Both the position numbers and the translations under genes were made by a program. A DNA stretch of 64,000 nucleotides from JACJXF01 sp964404825. GTDB lineage: Bacteria > Bacteroidota > Bacteroidia > Bacteroidales > GCA-2748055. Under the pieces are notes generated by a model that saw only the letters and a program-made list of their open reading frames with translations, was not told where the DNA came from and did not search any database. How positions within the stretch are numbered: position 1 is the first letter of the stretch; every line of letters begins with the position of its first letter. The stretch covers positions 1-64,000 of the forward strand of contig CAYOLQ010000003.1 of assembly GCA_964404825.1 (NCBI GenBank). The letters run 5' to 3'. This document shows positions 37,369 through 46,926 of this stretch, piece by piece.

Positions 37369-38424
37369 ATGGATTTTAAAATTGCAGTACTTGCAGGCGA
37401 TGGCATCGGTCCTGAAATCATTAAACAAGCCATAAAAGTACTTGAAGCTATTGGCAAAAGGTATAATCACAAGTTTCATTTCACATCAGCTCTTGTGGGT
37501 GCCTGTGCAATTGATGCTGTCGGGAATCCTTTTCCTGATGAGACCTTCGAACTGTGTATGAAATCAGATGCAGTACTTTTTGGAGCCATTGGGGATCCCA
37601 AATATGACAACGATCCCAAAGCAAAAGTCAGGCCGGAGCAGGGACTTCTTGCTATGAGGAAGAAGCTCGGACTTTATGCCAATATCCGACCCGTAACAAC
37701 CTTTAAATCTCTGATTCATAAATCGCCTTTACGTGCCGATCTTGTTGATGGAGCCGATTTTATTGTTATTCGTGAACTTACCGGAGGAATTTATTTCGGG
37801 GAAAAAGGAAGATCCGAAGATTTGAACAAAGCCTTTGATACCTGCACATACACAAAGGAAGAAGTTATCCGGATTACCAAACTCGGGTTTGAATATGCTG
37901 CAAAAAGAAATAAAAGACTTACCGTTGTTGATAAAGCCAATGTTCTGGCTACATCCAGATTATGGAGGGAAACTGTTCAGGAGATGGAACCTGACTATAA
38001 AGATATTACGGTTGATTATATGTTCGTTGACAATGCAGCCATGCAGATAATTCAGTGGCCAAAGAAATTCGATGTAATGGTTACTGAAAATATGTTCGGG
38101 GATATTCTCTCCGATGAAGCCAGTGTTATAACCGGATCCCTTGGACTCCTGCCCTCTGCATCTGTTGGTATTCACACAAGTGTTTTTGAACCAATACATG
38201 GCTCTTATCCGCAGGCAGCCGGTAAAGATATCGCAAACCCTGTAGCAACAATTCTTTCAGCAGCTATGATGCTTGAGCTTTCATTAAATCTTCAGGAAGA
38301 AGCAAAAGCCATACGGGATGCAGTTGATAAATCTCTCGCAGCAGGTATCGTGACGATTGATATTGCCGAAGGGAAATCATACAAAACCTCGGAAGTCGGA
38401 GACTGGATTTCTTTGAATGTCTAG
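37369..38424 (+). CDS. leuB: 3-isopropylmalate dehydrogenase
   Basis: 351 residues, full length. Family marks are AGDGIGPEIIKQAIKVLEAI at the N-terminus, DPKYDNDPKAKVRPEQGLLAMRK, the active-site FIVIRELTGGIYFGEKG (Arg/Tyr), TVVDKANVLATSRLWRE (Lys) and the metal-binding VTENMFGDILSDEASVITGSLGLLPSAS. It oxidises and decarboxylates 3-isopropylmalate with NAD+. Last gene of the leu operon, 84 bases after the synthase gene, and convergent with the hybrid kinase-like gene. Confidence 0.96.
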   Translation: MDFKIAVLAGDGIGPEIIKQAIKVLEAIGKRYNHKFHFTSALVGACAIDAVGNPFPDETFELCMKSDAVLFGAIGDPKYDNDPKAKVRPEQGLLAMRKKLGLYANIRPVTTFKSLIHKSPLRADLVDGADFIVIRELTGGIYFGEKGRSEDLNKAFDTCTYTKEEVIRITKLGFEYAAKRNKRLTVVDKANVLATSRLWRETVQEMEPDYKDITVDYMFVDNAAMQIIQWPKKFDVMVTENMFGDILSDEASVITGSLGLLPSASVGIHTSVFEPIHGSYPQAAGKDIANPVATILSAAMMLELSLNLQEEAKAIRDAVDKSLAAGIVTIDIAEGKSYKTSEVGDWISLNV

Positions 38425-38458
38425 AGTATCCCTATGATCCAGCTACCTCGCAACGCGT

Positions 38459-39847
38459 TTACTTAATAAAATTCTCAAGCGTTGATATGAGCTGTGGTGC
38501 CCAGATAGGTTTAATTAAATAACTGCTGAAGCTTTTTATGTCTTCACTCTTTGTGCTATCTTCAATCATATAGGCTGTTTGCGCAACAATAGGTAGTTCC
38601 GGCCGCATTTTTTTAATTTCTTTTGCTGCCTGATAACCATCCATTTCGGGCATAAGAATATCCATAAGTACCAATTCGATTTTTGGATTCAATTCAGCCA
38701 TCTTAACGGCTTCCAGTCCATTTTTCGCCCACAGGATAACTATGTTGGTTGACCTGAGAAGCTCGAGAAGGTAAATGTAATTGGATTCAACATCTTCGGC
38801 AATAAGAATGGTATGCTCCGACCAATCTCTTGAGGCAGTTGCACTTGCTTTCTTAACAATAACCTCTTCTTTGGGAGTCTGCACTTCCATATAAGGAATT
38901 GTGAAATAGATTGTAGCACCCTGCCCTGGTTTTGAATCGGCCCATATTTCTCCTCCCAGCAACTTCACAAGGCTCTTTGAAATTGCAAGTCGCAATACAG
39001 AACCATCAAAAGGAAGATTTTGATTATCGGTTAATTTGTTATAGCGTTCGAATATGATTTCCAGGCGCTCCTGTGAATATCCTTTACCTGAATCCTTTAT
39101 AAAAAATTCAACAAATCCATTGTCTTTCACAACATATCCCATTTTTACCATTCCAGATTCAGTCTGGGATAATGCATTTTCCAGCAGGTTATTTATTACA
39201 TGTTTTAGTCGTTCCGGATCTGTCATTATATTAAAGCTATCTTTAATCCGGACCTTTTCAATAACAATGGGGACATGCGATTTCCCCATTTCTTCCTTGC
39301 GGATTGTAAAAACCTGAAACAACTCTTCAATAATCCTGTTTACATCGGTTTCCACTCTGCTGATTGACAATTCATTTGATTCGATCTTTGAAATCTCAGA
39401 CAGGTTATTTATGAGCAGGAGCAAATATTTACTGCTGGAATTGATATGTCCGATATAAATTTCTTTAGAATCGGGAGTAAGACCCGGTTTCTTTAACAAT
39501 TCCGAAAACCCGATAATAGCATTTAGCGGAGTGCGCAGCTGGTAGGATAAACTTGAAAGAAAAGAGAAATCAATGGTACTCCGTTTGGTTTTTTGGGGTT
39601 GAATCTGTTCGTATTTTTTTCCAACTGATAACTCATTAAACTTTCCGTTAAGAATGATGCCGAAAATTATGATTCCGGAAACCAACAGCAACCTGCTATA
39701 TATTTCAGAAATGGGATCAACCGGCAGCAGGGCTTGAATAAAAGTATATTCATTCCCATTAGTCAGATAGAACAGAACGGTATCGACTGCATAAAAAATT
39801 ACACCAAGGGTAATGGAAAATCGTATAATATTGAATTTCTTCTTCAT
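38459..39847 (-). CDS. Hybrid histidine-kinase-like protein lacking the phospho-acceptor His
   Basis: 462 residues from ATG 39847. Two membrane segments (~8-28 and ~49-66) precede a HisKA-like helix reading SSLSYQLRTPLNAIIGFSELL. The usual S-H-E is S-Y-Q: the Tyr codon TAC is at 39542-39544. The ATPase domain looks functional (N-box HVINNLLENAL, G1 KDSGKGYS, FERYNKL), though G2 reads FDGSVLRLAISKSLV. A C-terminal receiver has its Asp in LVLMDILMPEMDGY and Lys in SSYLIKPI. It cannot autophosphorylate in the normal way; it may bind ATP as a sensor or pair with another kinase. Convergent with leuB. Confidence 0.82.
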   Translation of the reverse strand: MKKKFNIIRFSITLGVIFYAVDTVLFYLTNGNEYTFIQALLPVDPISEIYSRLLLVSGIIIFGIILNGKFNELSVGKKYEQIQPQKTKRSTIDFSFLSSLSYQLRTPLNAIIGFSELLKKPGLTPDSKEIYIGHINSSSKYLLLLINNLSEISKIESNELSISRVETDVNRIIEELFQVFTIRKEEMGKSHVPIVIEKVRIKDSFNIMTDPERLKHVINNLLENALSQTESGMVKMGYVVKDNGFVEFFIKDSGKGYSQERLEIIFERYNKLTDNQNLPFDGSVLRLAISKSLVKLLGGEIWADSKPGQGATIYFTIPYMEVQTPKEEVIVKKASATASRDWSEHTILIAEDVESNYIYLLELLRSTNIVILWAKNGLEAVKMAELNPKIELVLMDILMPEMDGYQAAKEIKKMRPELPIVAQTAYMIEDSTKSEDIKSFSSYLIKPIWAPQLISTLENFIK

Positions 39848-39999
39848 CGAATTGATTATCAATTAAAAATAATTCAAATTTACGCCAAATGATTATGGAA
39901 AACAATACCGGATTTCGAAAGGATAACAATGACGGCATTTCATTTTCAATGCAAAAAACTGAAATCGCAAGTGCCGGATCCACTAAATAATAAAGATTA

Positions 40000-40803
40000 T
40001 CAGCTGAAACCAACAACAAATCCGATTCTGAATGGATTTAATACTGAATTACCTCTGGTATTGTTATACCTCCATCCGGGGTTAAACAGGTGAAGATATG
40101 ACTCTTCCAGACGCGGGCCGGTTAAATCGGTAAATATTCCAAATTTCATCATATCCTCTCCTCTGTGATTCTTAATTCTGAAATCTATTCCGGCCTGAAA
40201 ATTAATCCCCAGATCAGTTACAAGATAAGATGCAAGGGGATTGCTATTCCTGTTTTCGGAATAGTATACCTTACTGGAAAACGTTCCAGGTGCCACGCCA
40301 CCCCAGAATTGAAAATTTCCGGCTGGAATTATATACCTCACTGTGGCTCTGAAGGCAAAAACCTCTGAATACCGGTAAATATCAATTGGACTGGAATACG
40401 GTGTTCCTCCTGTATTTGATAAAACCCAGTCGCTTGATGAATTCTGACCGGCATAGGCTACCGGAATAATTGTTTTGTAAAAATCAGCCATGAATCCATA
40501 TTCAAAATTTGATTTGGTTCGCTTCATCAGTCCAATTCCTGCAAACCAACCAGAAGCCTGAACATCCCCTTTTGCATTCACTTTCAGATCCGCCTGATTT
40601 AGAGGAATCATAGGTACTACACACCAGGAAGGGATCTGGTATCCGCCGGAGAGCATCAGGTATGTGTTTGCATTCCTTTTATCCTTAACCGGAATAATCA
40701 GCTTAATATCCTCATGTTCAATAGTATCAGCCTGTGAATACAAGTTATTCAGGTTAAGCAGAAATATTCCCGGAAAAATAATGAAAAGGAAATATTTTTT
40801 CAT
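40000..40803 (-). CDS. Predicted outer-membrane protein of unknown family
   Basis: 267 residues from ATG 40803, which gives a signal peptide (KKYFLFIIFPGIFLLNLNNLYSQ); the open frame further upstream to 40908 is not convincing. The mature part has strand-like stretches (TYLMLSGGYQIPSW, GIGLMKRTKSNFEYGFMADFYK, FQFWGGVAPGTFSSKVYYS) and ends in NPFRIGFVVGFS with a terminal aromatic, typical of barrels. No family recognised. It lies 150 bases upstream of the hybrid kinase-like gene in the same direction and may be linked to it. Confidence 0.68.
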   Translation of the reverse strand: MKKYFLFIIFPGIFLLNLNNLYSQADTIEHEDIKLIIPVKDKRNANTYLMLSGGYQIPSWCVVPMIPLNQADLKVNAKGDVQASGWFAGIGLMKRTKSNFEYGFMADFYKTIIPVAYAGQNSSSDWVLSNTGGTPYSSPIDIYRYSEVFAFRATVRYIIPAGNFQFWGGVAPGTFSSKVYYSENRNSNPLASYLVTDLGINFQAGIDFRIKNHRGEDMMKFGIFTDLTGPRLEESYLHLFNPGWRYNNTRGNSVLNPFRIGFVVGFS

Positions 40804-41059
40804 TTGATATCCAATTCGTGAAAATTTTTTCCAGACGGTTGAGCCGGAATCTAATTTTGCCCAAATGTAGTAAAAAAGACAAATAAGGCCCGGAAAACAA
40901 TTCCCCATAAACCCCCATTTTTTAAAACTTGATTGAAATATGATATAATTTACTTAAATTTCTCACTGATTTGTAAAACATTTTTCATTACATGCTTAAT
41001 AAGTTCATCTTCGGGTAATCCTCCTGAAATGAAATAACCTTAATCGTAAGAAAAACTCG

Positions 41060-42190
41060 ATGGGAAATACAAAAGAAGAAAGGCCAAACATTCTTTATGT
41101 CGATGATATCGATAACAATCTTGTGTTATTTGAAGTAATATTTAAGGAGTTTTATAATGTAGACATTGCCAGCTCTGGAAAAAAAGCTCTTGAACTGTTG
41201 AGAAATAAGAATTACGCAATTCTCATATCTGATCAAAGCATGCCGGAAATGTCGGGTACAGAGTTGCTGGAAATTGTAAAGGAAGAGTATCCTGATACCA
41301 TGCGGTTTATCCTTACTGCATATACTGATTATAAAACTGTTGTTGACTCAATCAATAAAGGAGAAATCTATGGCTTCTTTAATAAACCCTTCGACACCCA
41401 AACAATGAAATTGTCGCTTGATAAAGCCATTGAGGTTTATAATTTAAGGATTTCGAACCGGAGAATGATTGAAGAACTCGCTAAGGTAAATTCCGAACTT
41501 ATTAACCTTGACAAATCTAAAACCCGTTATCTGAACGTACTTACCAATGAAATCAGATCTCCGATAAATAAGATAATGAGCGCTGTCCACATGCTTAAAG
41601 ACAGGATTGGATCAAATGATTTAAGTGAATTGCTTTTTTATCTCGACACATCAGTCTCCCGTTTGGAGAGTTTTTCTTTTGCGGCAAACCAACTGGCAAG
41701 ATTAAATGAGGGTAATAATTCCCAGATTAATCCAACCGAAGTGTCGCTCCGGGAATTGACAGAGCTATGTGTTCTGGAAAATAAAAATGTTCTGGATAAA
41801 TTCCAGACAAAAATTGATATTTACAATTCCACGGAGGATTTTAAGGTTCAGGGCGAATTCGATCTGCTTTTGGCTTGTCTTACCACGTTGATAATGAATT
41901 CACTTAAACATGTTGAATTAGGAGGAGTAATACGAATTGCATTTGAAAAATCAGACGAGGGTAATTCAATTGAAATCATCGATCCGGGTGTTTCTTATTC
42001 AAAAAATCAAATCGATCACATAATTAATTTCTTTTCCGATAGCATCAAGGCTGGTGATTTTACTCCGGGAATCGAACTCATTCTTGCTAAACAAATTATG
42101 ATTTCACACGGAGGAAAAATCATCATTAATCTGAATGAAGATAAAAGTGTTTCAACCCGGATGCTTTTTCCCCTTGCCTTTGAAAGATAA
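41060..42190 (+). CDS. Receiver domain fused to a degenerate histidine kinase (pseudokinase)
   Basis: 376 residues, soluble. The receiver comes first (1-125) with acidic pair YVDDIDNN, phospho-acceptor Asp 58 (ILISDQSMPEMSG), Thr in ILTAYTD and Lys in GFFNKPFD. The HisKA-like part reads KSKTRYLNVLTNEIRSPINKI: the His of S-H-E is Asn 163 (codon AAT, 41546-41548). The ATPase-like domain keeps an N-box (LIMNSLKHV) but has a loose G1 (IDPGVSYSKN) and G2 (GIELILAKQI). It probably signals by phosphorylation of its receiver and by ATPase-domain contacts, not as a kinase. It is 15 bases upstream of the transporter gene and surely shares its mRNA. Confidence 0.85.
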   Translation: MGNTKEERPNILYVDDIDNNLVLFEVIFKEFYNVDIASSGKKALELLRNKNYAILISDQSMPEMSGTELLEIVKEEYPDTMRFILTAYTDYKTVVDSINKGEIYGFFNKPFDTQTMKLSLDKAIEVYNLRISNRRMIEELAKVNSELINLDKSKTRYLNVLTNEIRSPINKIMSAVHMLKDRIGSNDLSELLFYLDTSVSRLESFSFAANQLARLNEGNNSQINPTEVSLRELTELCVLENKNVLDKFQTKIDIYNSTEDFKVQGEFDLLLACLTTLIMNSLKHVELGGVIRIAFEKSDEGNSIEIIDPGVSYSKNQIDHIINFFSDSIKAGDFTPGIELILAKQIMISHGGKIIINLNEDKSVSTRMLFPLAFER

Positions 42191-42205
42191 TTTACTGAAT
42201 TTGCC

Positions 42206-45200
42206 ATGACCGAATCGATGTTGACTGCCTTAATGAAGTTGTTTGCAATACTTGCAATCATCAATAAGGACGTGGCAATTTCTTTATCCCGGAATTTTGT
42301 TTTTTCATTCTTAAAAACCCAGTTCAACAAGAAAATTGTTGAGCAATCGCTGATCGTTTTTGATAAGGAAATAAGCAAACTTAACGGGTTGGATGTATTA
42401 AAGGAATCCAAGCGCAGTTCATTGCTTTCAGTAAAGCTATTAACCATCTGTCGCGATATAAACGAGGGCCTGCATATCCGTGGTAAATACCTGATTGTTG
42501 TCAGCCTGATTCAGTTTTCAAAATACTTTAACGAATTTGCAGATTCGTCGGATGATTTCAGGCAAACGATTTCTGATATGGTAAAAACTGTATCGGACGA
42601 TTTAATGATTAGTGAGGAAGAATTCAATAATTGTAAAATCTTTATTACCGATAAGTTTTACAAAGTTCCTCTTAAAGAGAACCTACTGGTAGTAAGCAAT
42701 ATTAATTCCCTGAGCTTTACCAAAATAAACTTCATACAGAAGGAAAAATTAAACGGGCAGTTTTATTTTCTTAAAAGTCAGCAATCTGATTTAATATTAT
42801 TTTATTACAACGGGATTGAAAAAATTGAATTAAGCAGCAATCCTGTTTTTCCCGGCCATATTTATATTTTTGCAAAGGGATCTGCACTTAAGGGTGAGAA
42901 TATATCTCCCATTTATTTTAGTGAAATCGAGTCAGGGTTTCTTAAAACAAAGACTTTTACCAAGATATCATTAAGTGCAGAGAACATCGAATTCAGGTTT
43001 CCGAAAAGCAATAACGGCATCCGGAAATTCAGTTTCCTGGCCGAATCCGGTGATTTAATGGGTATCATTGGAGGTTCAGGAACAGGGAAATCCACATTAC
43101 TCAAGGTTCTTAACGGAAGTTATAGTCTTAACAGCGGTAACATACTGGTCAATGGTCATGATTTTCAATCCGAAAAAAAGGAAATGAAGGGAATGATCGG
43201 ATATGTTCCGCAGGATGATTTGCTTATTGAAGAGCTAACAGTATATCAGAATTTGTTTTATAACGCCAGGTTGTGCCTTGGTGACCAGAAAGATGATCAG
43301 ATCCATGCTGCAGTTGAGAAATACCTGAATAATCTTGATCTTTTTTATATCAAGGATTTGCAGGTAGGATCCCCCCTTAACAAATTCATAAGTGGAGGAC
43401 AGCGCAAAAGACTGAATATTGCACTCGAACTCATCAAGGAACCATTTATCCTGCTTGCTGATGAGCCTACCACCGGCCTTTCATCAAACGATTCGGAGAA
43501 TGTAATGCAGCTGCTGAAACAACTATCCCTGCAGGGCAAAATTGTGATTATCAACATTCATAAGCCCTCTTCAGAAATTTTCAAGATGTTAGACAAACTC
43601 CTCATTCTGGATAAGGGTGGTTATCCGGTTTATCTTGGAAATCCGCTTGACTCTTTTTCATATGTAAAAGACACAGCCCAACGGATTGATGCTTCGGAAA
43701 TCGAATGCCCGTATTGCGGTAATGTTCAGCCCGATGAAATTCTGAAAGTCATTGAGACACGGAAAGTTAACGAGTTTGGTGAATACATACCAGAACGGGT
43801 AATTACCCCGGAGAAATGGTATGAAATGTTTCAGACTAAACTCCAGAAAAGCGATGTTTTTTCGCACCATAATGCGGATCTTCCCTCCTCCCGGTTCAAA
43901 ACTCCTTCACTGATAAAGCAGTTTATCACCTATTCTCAGAGAAACTTTTTCAGTAAACTGGCAGACAAACAATACACACTTTTTGCCTTGTTCATTTCTC
44001 CGGTACTGGCGGTAATTCTCGGGTATTTTACCTGTTATGTAAGCGGCAGTGACTCAGACCCCTTTAAATATCTGTTCATTAATAATGTGAATATCCCCGC
44101 TTATATCTTCATGAGCGTAATTGTATCATTATTTATTGGCCTGATAATCAGCGCGGAAGATATAATCAAAGACAACCGGATTCTCGAAAGAGAAAGGTTT
44201 CTCAACCTCAGCCGCAGTTCCTACCTCAACTCAAAAATTGTATTCCTTTTCGCATTGTCGGCCATGCAGATGCTGATTTTTGTATTAATAGGTAATACAA
44301 TCCTTGAGATAAAAGACATGAATCTCAATTACTGGATTGTTCTTTTCTCAACTGCTTGTTTTGCTGTGCTTCTGGGATTAAATATTTCTTCTGCATTGAA
44401 ATCGGTTATTGCAATATATATCACAATTCCATTTATACTGGTCCCTTTAATTCTCTTGTCAGGGATAATAGTAAAATATGATAAGATGCATTATAGCATT
44501 ACCTCAAATAAATATGTACCGGTTGCAGGCGACATTATGGCTTCCAGATGGGCATTTGAGGCTCTGATGGTTAATCAGTTTAAGAATAATCCCTGGCAAA
44601 AAGAATTTTACAGTATCGATCGGGAGTCGGCAAATTTATCATACGACCTGAATTTCCTCATCCCGGCTCTTTTTCATAAAATCTCAGATTTTGAAAAAAT
44701 TAAGGCTCGGGATCACCAATCCCCCGAAATAAATGAAATCATTACTATAGTAAAAAATACGATTTACAATAGTGCTAATGATCCTCATTCGCAGATGCCT
44801 GCGGTTCCTGAAAAAATCTTCGGAGATTCCCTAAACACAATCGTACTTACAGAATATCTCAACAGATGGAAGTCCCTTCTTGTCAAAAGAACCAATATCC
44901 TGATAAATACCAAAGACGCTGTGTATGAAAATTTTAAGAAAAAGGGGATGTCAGGCGAGGATATCATACTTTTTAAAGAAACCTATTACAACCGGAGCGT
45001 TGCTGAAATGGTTTTGAATACTAATGAAATGACAAAAATTATAGAATCCGGGGGAAATTTAGTCCGTAAAGACTCTCCTGTATACCAATTCCCGGTTAAC
45101 AAATACGGTCGCGCACAATTTTATTCAGGCATTAAAAGAATTGGTCCGTTTGCAATTGAAACGATTTGGTTTAATGTTATGATTTTATGGCTTATGACAT

Positions 45201-45292
45201 TTTTCCTATATATCGCTCTGGTTTCAGACCTGCTAAAAAAAGGAATAAAAGTGTCTTCGAAATTCCGTGTGAAAAAACGAAACCGGATTTAA
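42206..45292 (+). CDS. ABCG-type ABC transporter with N-terminal TerB-like domain
   Basis: 1028 residues. The first ~150 residues are helical and TerB-like (LMKLFAILAIINKDVAISLSRNFVFSFLK). After a beta-rich linker (~190-260) comes an ABC ATPase (~262-480): Walker A IGGSGTGKSTLL, signature ISGGQRKRLNIAL, Walker B FILLADEPTTGL, H-loop NIHKPS. A spacer with a CPYCG pair (~500-504) leads to a membrane domain of the ABC2/ABCG type (~590-780, about six helices), a long soluble loop and a last helix near 995-1015. ATPase and membrane parts on one chain suggest a homodimeric exporter or a translocator of lipid or protein. Substrate unknown. Part of the run REC-pseudokinase, transporter, lipoprotein, secreted protein. 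Confidence 0.85.
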   Translation: MTESMLTALMKLFAILAIINKDVAISLSRNFVFSFLKTQFNKKIVEQSLIVFDKEISKLNGLDVLKESKRSSLLSVKLLTICRDINEGLHIRGKYLIVVSLIQFSKYFNEFADSSDDFRQTISDMVKTVSDDLMISEEEFNNCKIFITDKFYKVPLKENLLVVSNINSLSFTKINFIQKEKLNGQFYFLKSQQSDLILFYYNGIEKIELSSNPVFPGHIYIFAKGSALKGENISPIYFSEIESGFLKTKTFTKISLSAENIEFRFPKSNNGIRKFSFLAESGDLMGIIGGSGTGKSTLLKVLNGSYSLNSGNILVNGHDFQSEKKEMKGMIGYVPQDDLLIEELTVYQNLFYNARLCLGDQKDDQIHAAVEKYLNNLDLFYIKDLQVGSPLNKFISGGQRKRLNIALELIKEPFILLADEPTTGLSSNDSENVMQLLKQLSLQGKIVIINIHKPSSEIFKMLDKLLILDKGGYPVYLGNPLDSFSYVKDTAQRIDASEIECPYCGNVQPDEILKVIETRKVNEFGEYIPERVITPEKWYEMFQTKLQKSDVFSHHNADLPSSRFKTPSLIKQFITYSQRNFFSKLADKQYTLFALFISPVLAVILGYFTCYVSGSDSDPFKYLFINNVNIPAYIFMSVIVSLFIGLIISAEDIIKDNRILERERFLNLSRSSYLNSKIVFLFALSAMQMLIFVLIGNTILEIKDMNLNYWIVLFSTACFAVLLGLNISSALKSVIAIYITIPFILVPLILLSGIIVKYDKMHYSITSNKYVPVAGDIMASRWAFEALMVNQFKNNPWQKEFYSIDRESANLSYDLNFLIPALFHKISDFEKIKARDHQSPEINEIITIVKNTIYNSANDPHSQMPAVPEKIFGDSLNTIVLTEYLNRWKSLLVKRTNILINTKDAVYENFKKKGMSGEDIILFKETYYNRSVAEMVLNTNEMTKIIESGGNLVRKDSPVYQFPVNKYGRAQFYSGIKRIGPFAIETIWFNVMILWLMTFFLYIALVSDLLKKGIKVSSKFRVKKRNRI

Positions 45293-45426
45293 TTTTGATT
45301 TAGTATTGAATACCATATATTTATGGCTAATTTTGAAACCAGCAATAAAACTTGTTATTTGGAATATTGAATACTTTGTTAATGCATGGCACAGCTTTTG
45401 ATTCTTATTAGACAGAAAAATAAATC

Positions 45427-46326
45427 ATGAAAACTATGATAAAAATGAAAAGAGTATTTTGGATAATGAGTCTGACCGGCCTTTTAATTGGCATTGTTTC
45501 CTGCACCAATGTGAACAGGGACGGGAATAGTAACAACGGTTCTGATTCTCTTGCCATCGTCCTCTCTGAAGATGAATCAGTTGTATACCTTTTACCCTCA
45601 CCGGGCGAAATCCTGCTCCGATTTTACAGTGCAGATATACCATACAAACCTGAGCTCCTGAATTCTCCGGCAAATAAGGATAAGTACATCGGTTCAAAAG
45701 CACAGACTCTGAACCTCGGTGTGTATATAACCGACATGGCCTATTCAGCATTGTTTGAAAGGCCAACCGAAACTGTAAGTTACCTTGAATCCATTCAGAC
45801 ACTTAGCACGGAATCGGGTATTTCCTCAACCATTTTTGAGTCGCTCCTCGAACGGTCAAAAGCCAATGCCGGCCAGCTGGATTCTCTTGCCAATATATCA
45901 AATGAAGCCTTTAGCAATATGCTGGAGTTTCTTGAAAGCGGAGGCAAGGAAACTTTGGTTGCTCAAATCTCTGCAGGTGCGTATATTGAAAGTTTATATC
46001 TGGCTGTTCAGTCAATTGACACCTATTCCAAAGATAATCCGACTCTTGATATGCTGATTGAAATGAAGTATCCCATGGATAATTTGCTCGAGAAAGCAAA
46101 AATAAGCAGCGCTGAAGAAAACGATAAAAGTATTGTGAACTATCTCATCCAGATTTCAATAATTTTCAATGAACTGGATACCAACAGTGAGGAAACCATT
46201 ATTTCGCAAAAATCAGGTGGGGAGATAAGCATTGGAGGTGGTGATGAATTTACAATGGATGAAACCAGTTTTAACAATTTAAAAAATAAGGTTTCTGAAA
46301 TCAGAAATAAAATTGTCAGCTTTTAA
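45427..46326 (+). CDS. Lipoprotein in the TerB-ABC cluster
   Basis: 299 residues. Lipoprotein signal with Cys at ~26 (WIMSLTGLLIGIVSCTNV), followed by a short Asn/Ser-rich linker. The mature protein is largely helical (LPSPGEILLRFYSADIPYKPELLNSP, YIGSKAQTLNLGVYITDMAYSALFERPTETVSYLESIQTLS, LIAQISAGAYIESLYLAVQSIDTY). No named domain is recognised; helical lipoproteins of this kind recur beside TerB/ABC transporters in Bacteroidota to my knowledge, but I cannot verify that here. It is 134 bases downstream of the transporter gene and 23 bases before the next gene. Confidence 0.75.
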   Translation: MKTMIKMKRVFWIMSLTGLLIGIVSCTNVNRDGNSNNGSDSLAIVLSEDESVVYLLPSPGEILLRFYSADIPYKPELLNSPANKDKYIGSKAQTLNLGVYITDMAYSALFERPTETVSYLESIQTLSTESGISSTIFESLLERSKANAGQLDSLANISNEAFSNMLEFLESGGKETLVAQISAGAYIESLYLAVQSIDTYSKDNPTLDMLIEMKYPMDNLLEKAKISSAEENDKSIVNYLIQISIIFNELDTNSEETIISQKSGGEISIGGGDEFTMDETSFNNLKNKVSEIRNKIVSF

Positions 46327-46349
46327 GATAACCTTTTGAAATAAGCAAT

Positions 46350-46814
46350 ATGAAAAAAATATTATATACCTCCGTTCTCCTTTTGCTTTCCATCGTTCTG
46401 GTCAATAGTGCATTCACCCAGAACTGTAACAAGTTTCATCTTTACGGAACCTGTATGCAATACCCGGGAGCCTCTTATAAAGTTGATGGACAATCGAGAA
46501 GCAATGTCATCGGCATAGGTGATAAACTTGTCTACAATGTTATCTTCTATGGCGAAAGAAGTTACAAACTTATTTTTTGTGCAACCGAGCTTTTCAACCC
46601 TGTGCATTACGTTCTGATTGATGCGGAAACAAGGGAGCTCATATTCGACAGTAAGAATAACGACTACTCAGAAACCGTAGAGTTATCTGTTGAAAAAACC
46701 AGAAGAATCATGATAGAGATTTCAGTGCTGGCACTCAATGCCGATAAAAAAACCACGGAAGATTTTTTTGGATGTGTAGGATACCTTATGCATTGGAAAC
46801 CGCTGAAAAAGTAG
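46350..46814 (+). CDS. Small secreted protein in the TerB-ABC cluster
   Basis: 154 residues with a signal peptide (KKILYTSVLLLLSIVLVNSAFTQ). The mature protein has three or four Cys (NCNKFHLYGTCMQYPG, LIFCATELF, FFGCVGYLMHW) and is rich in strands (KLVYNVIFYGERSYKLIF, IMIEISVLAL), suggesting a compact, perhaps disulfide-bonded, beta fold. Family not recognised. It begins 23 bases after the lipoprotein gene ends, so it is the last gene of this probable operon. Confidence 0.75.
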   Translation: MKKILYTSVLLLLSIVLVNSAFTQNCNKFHLYGTCMQYPGASYKVDGQSRSNVIGIGDKLVYNVIFYGERSYKLIFCATELFNPVHYVLIDAETRELIFDSKNNDYSETVELSVEKTRRIMIEISVLALNADKKTTEDFFGCVGYLMHWKPLKK

Positions 46815-46891
46815 GTTTTGTGAATTTTCACTAATTAAGGCTTCTTTAGAAAACTATTTACCATCACCCTCCACCATTCTTGAGTAGAGAC

Positions 46892-46926
46892 AGTGAAAAT
46901 CTAAAGTTCGATTTTAGAATTTCACT
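46892..46926. repeat. 35-base hairpin upstream of the ATPase pseudogene
   Basis: AGTGAAAATCTAAA at 46892-46905 faces its reverse complement at 46913-46926 with one mismatch and a 7-base loop. The partial motif GTGAATTTTCACT also occurs near 46820. It could end transcription of the cluster upstream or be the edge of a lost mobile segment. Confidence 0.55.

Noticed and set aside
42016..42447. 143-codon minus-strand reading across the pseudokinase/transporter junction
   Set aside because: Antisense to two strong genes.
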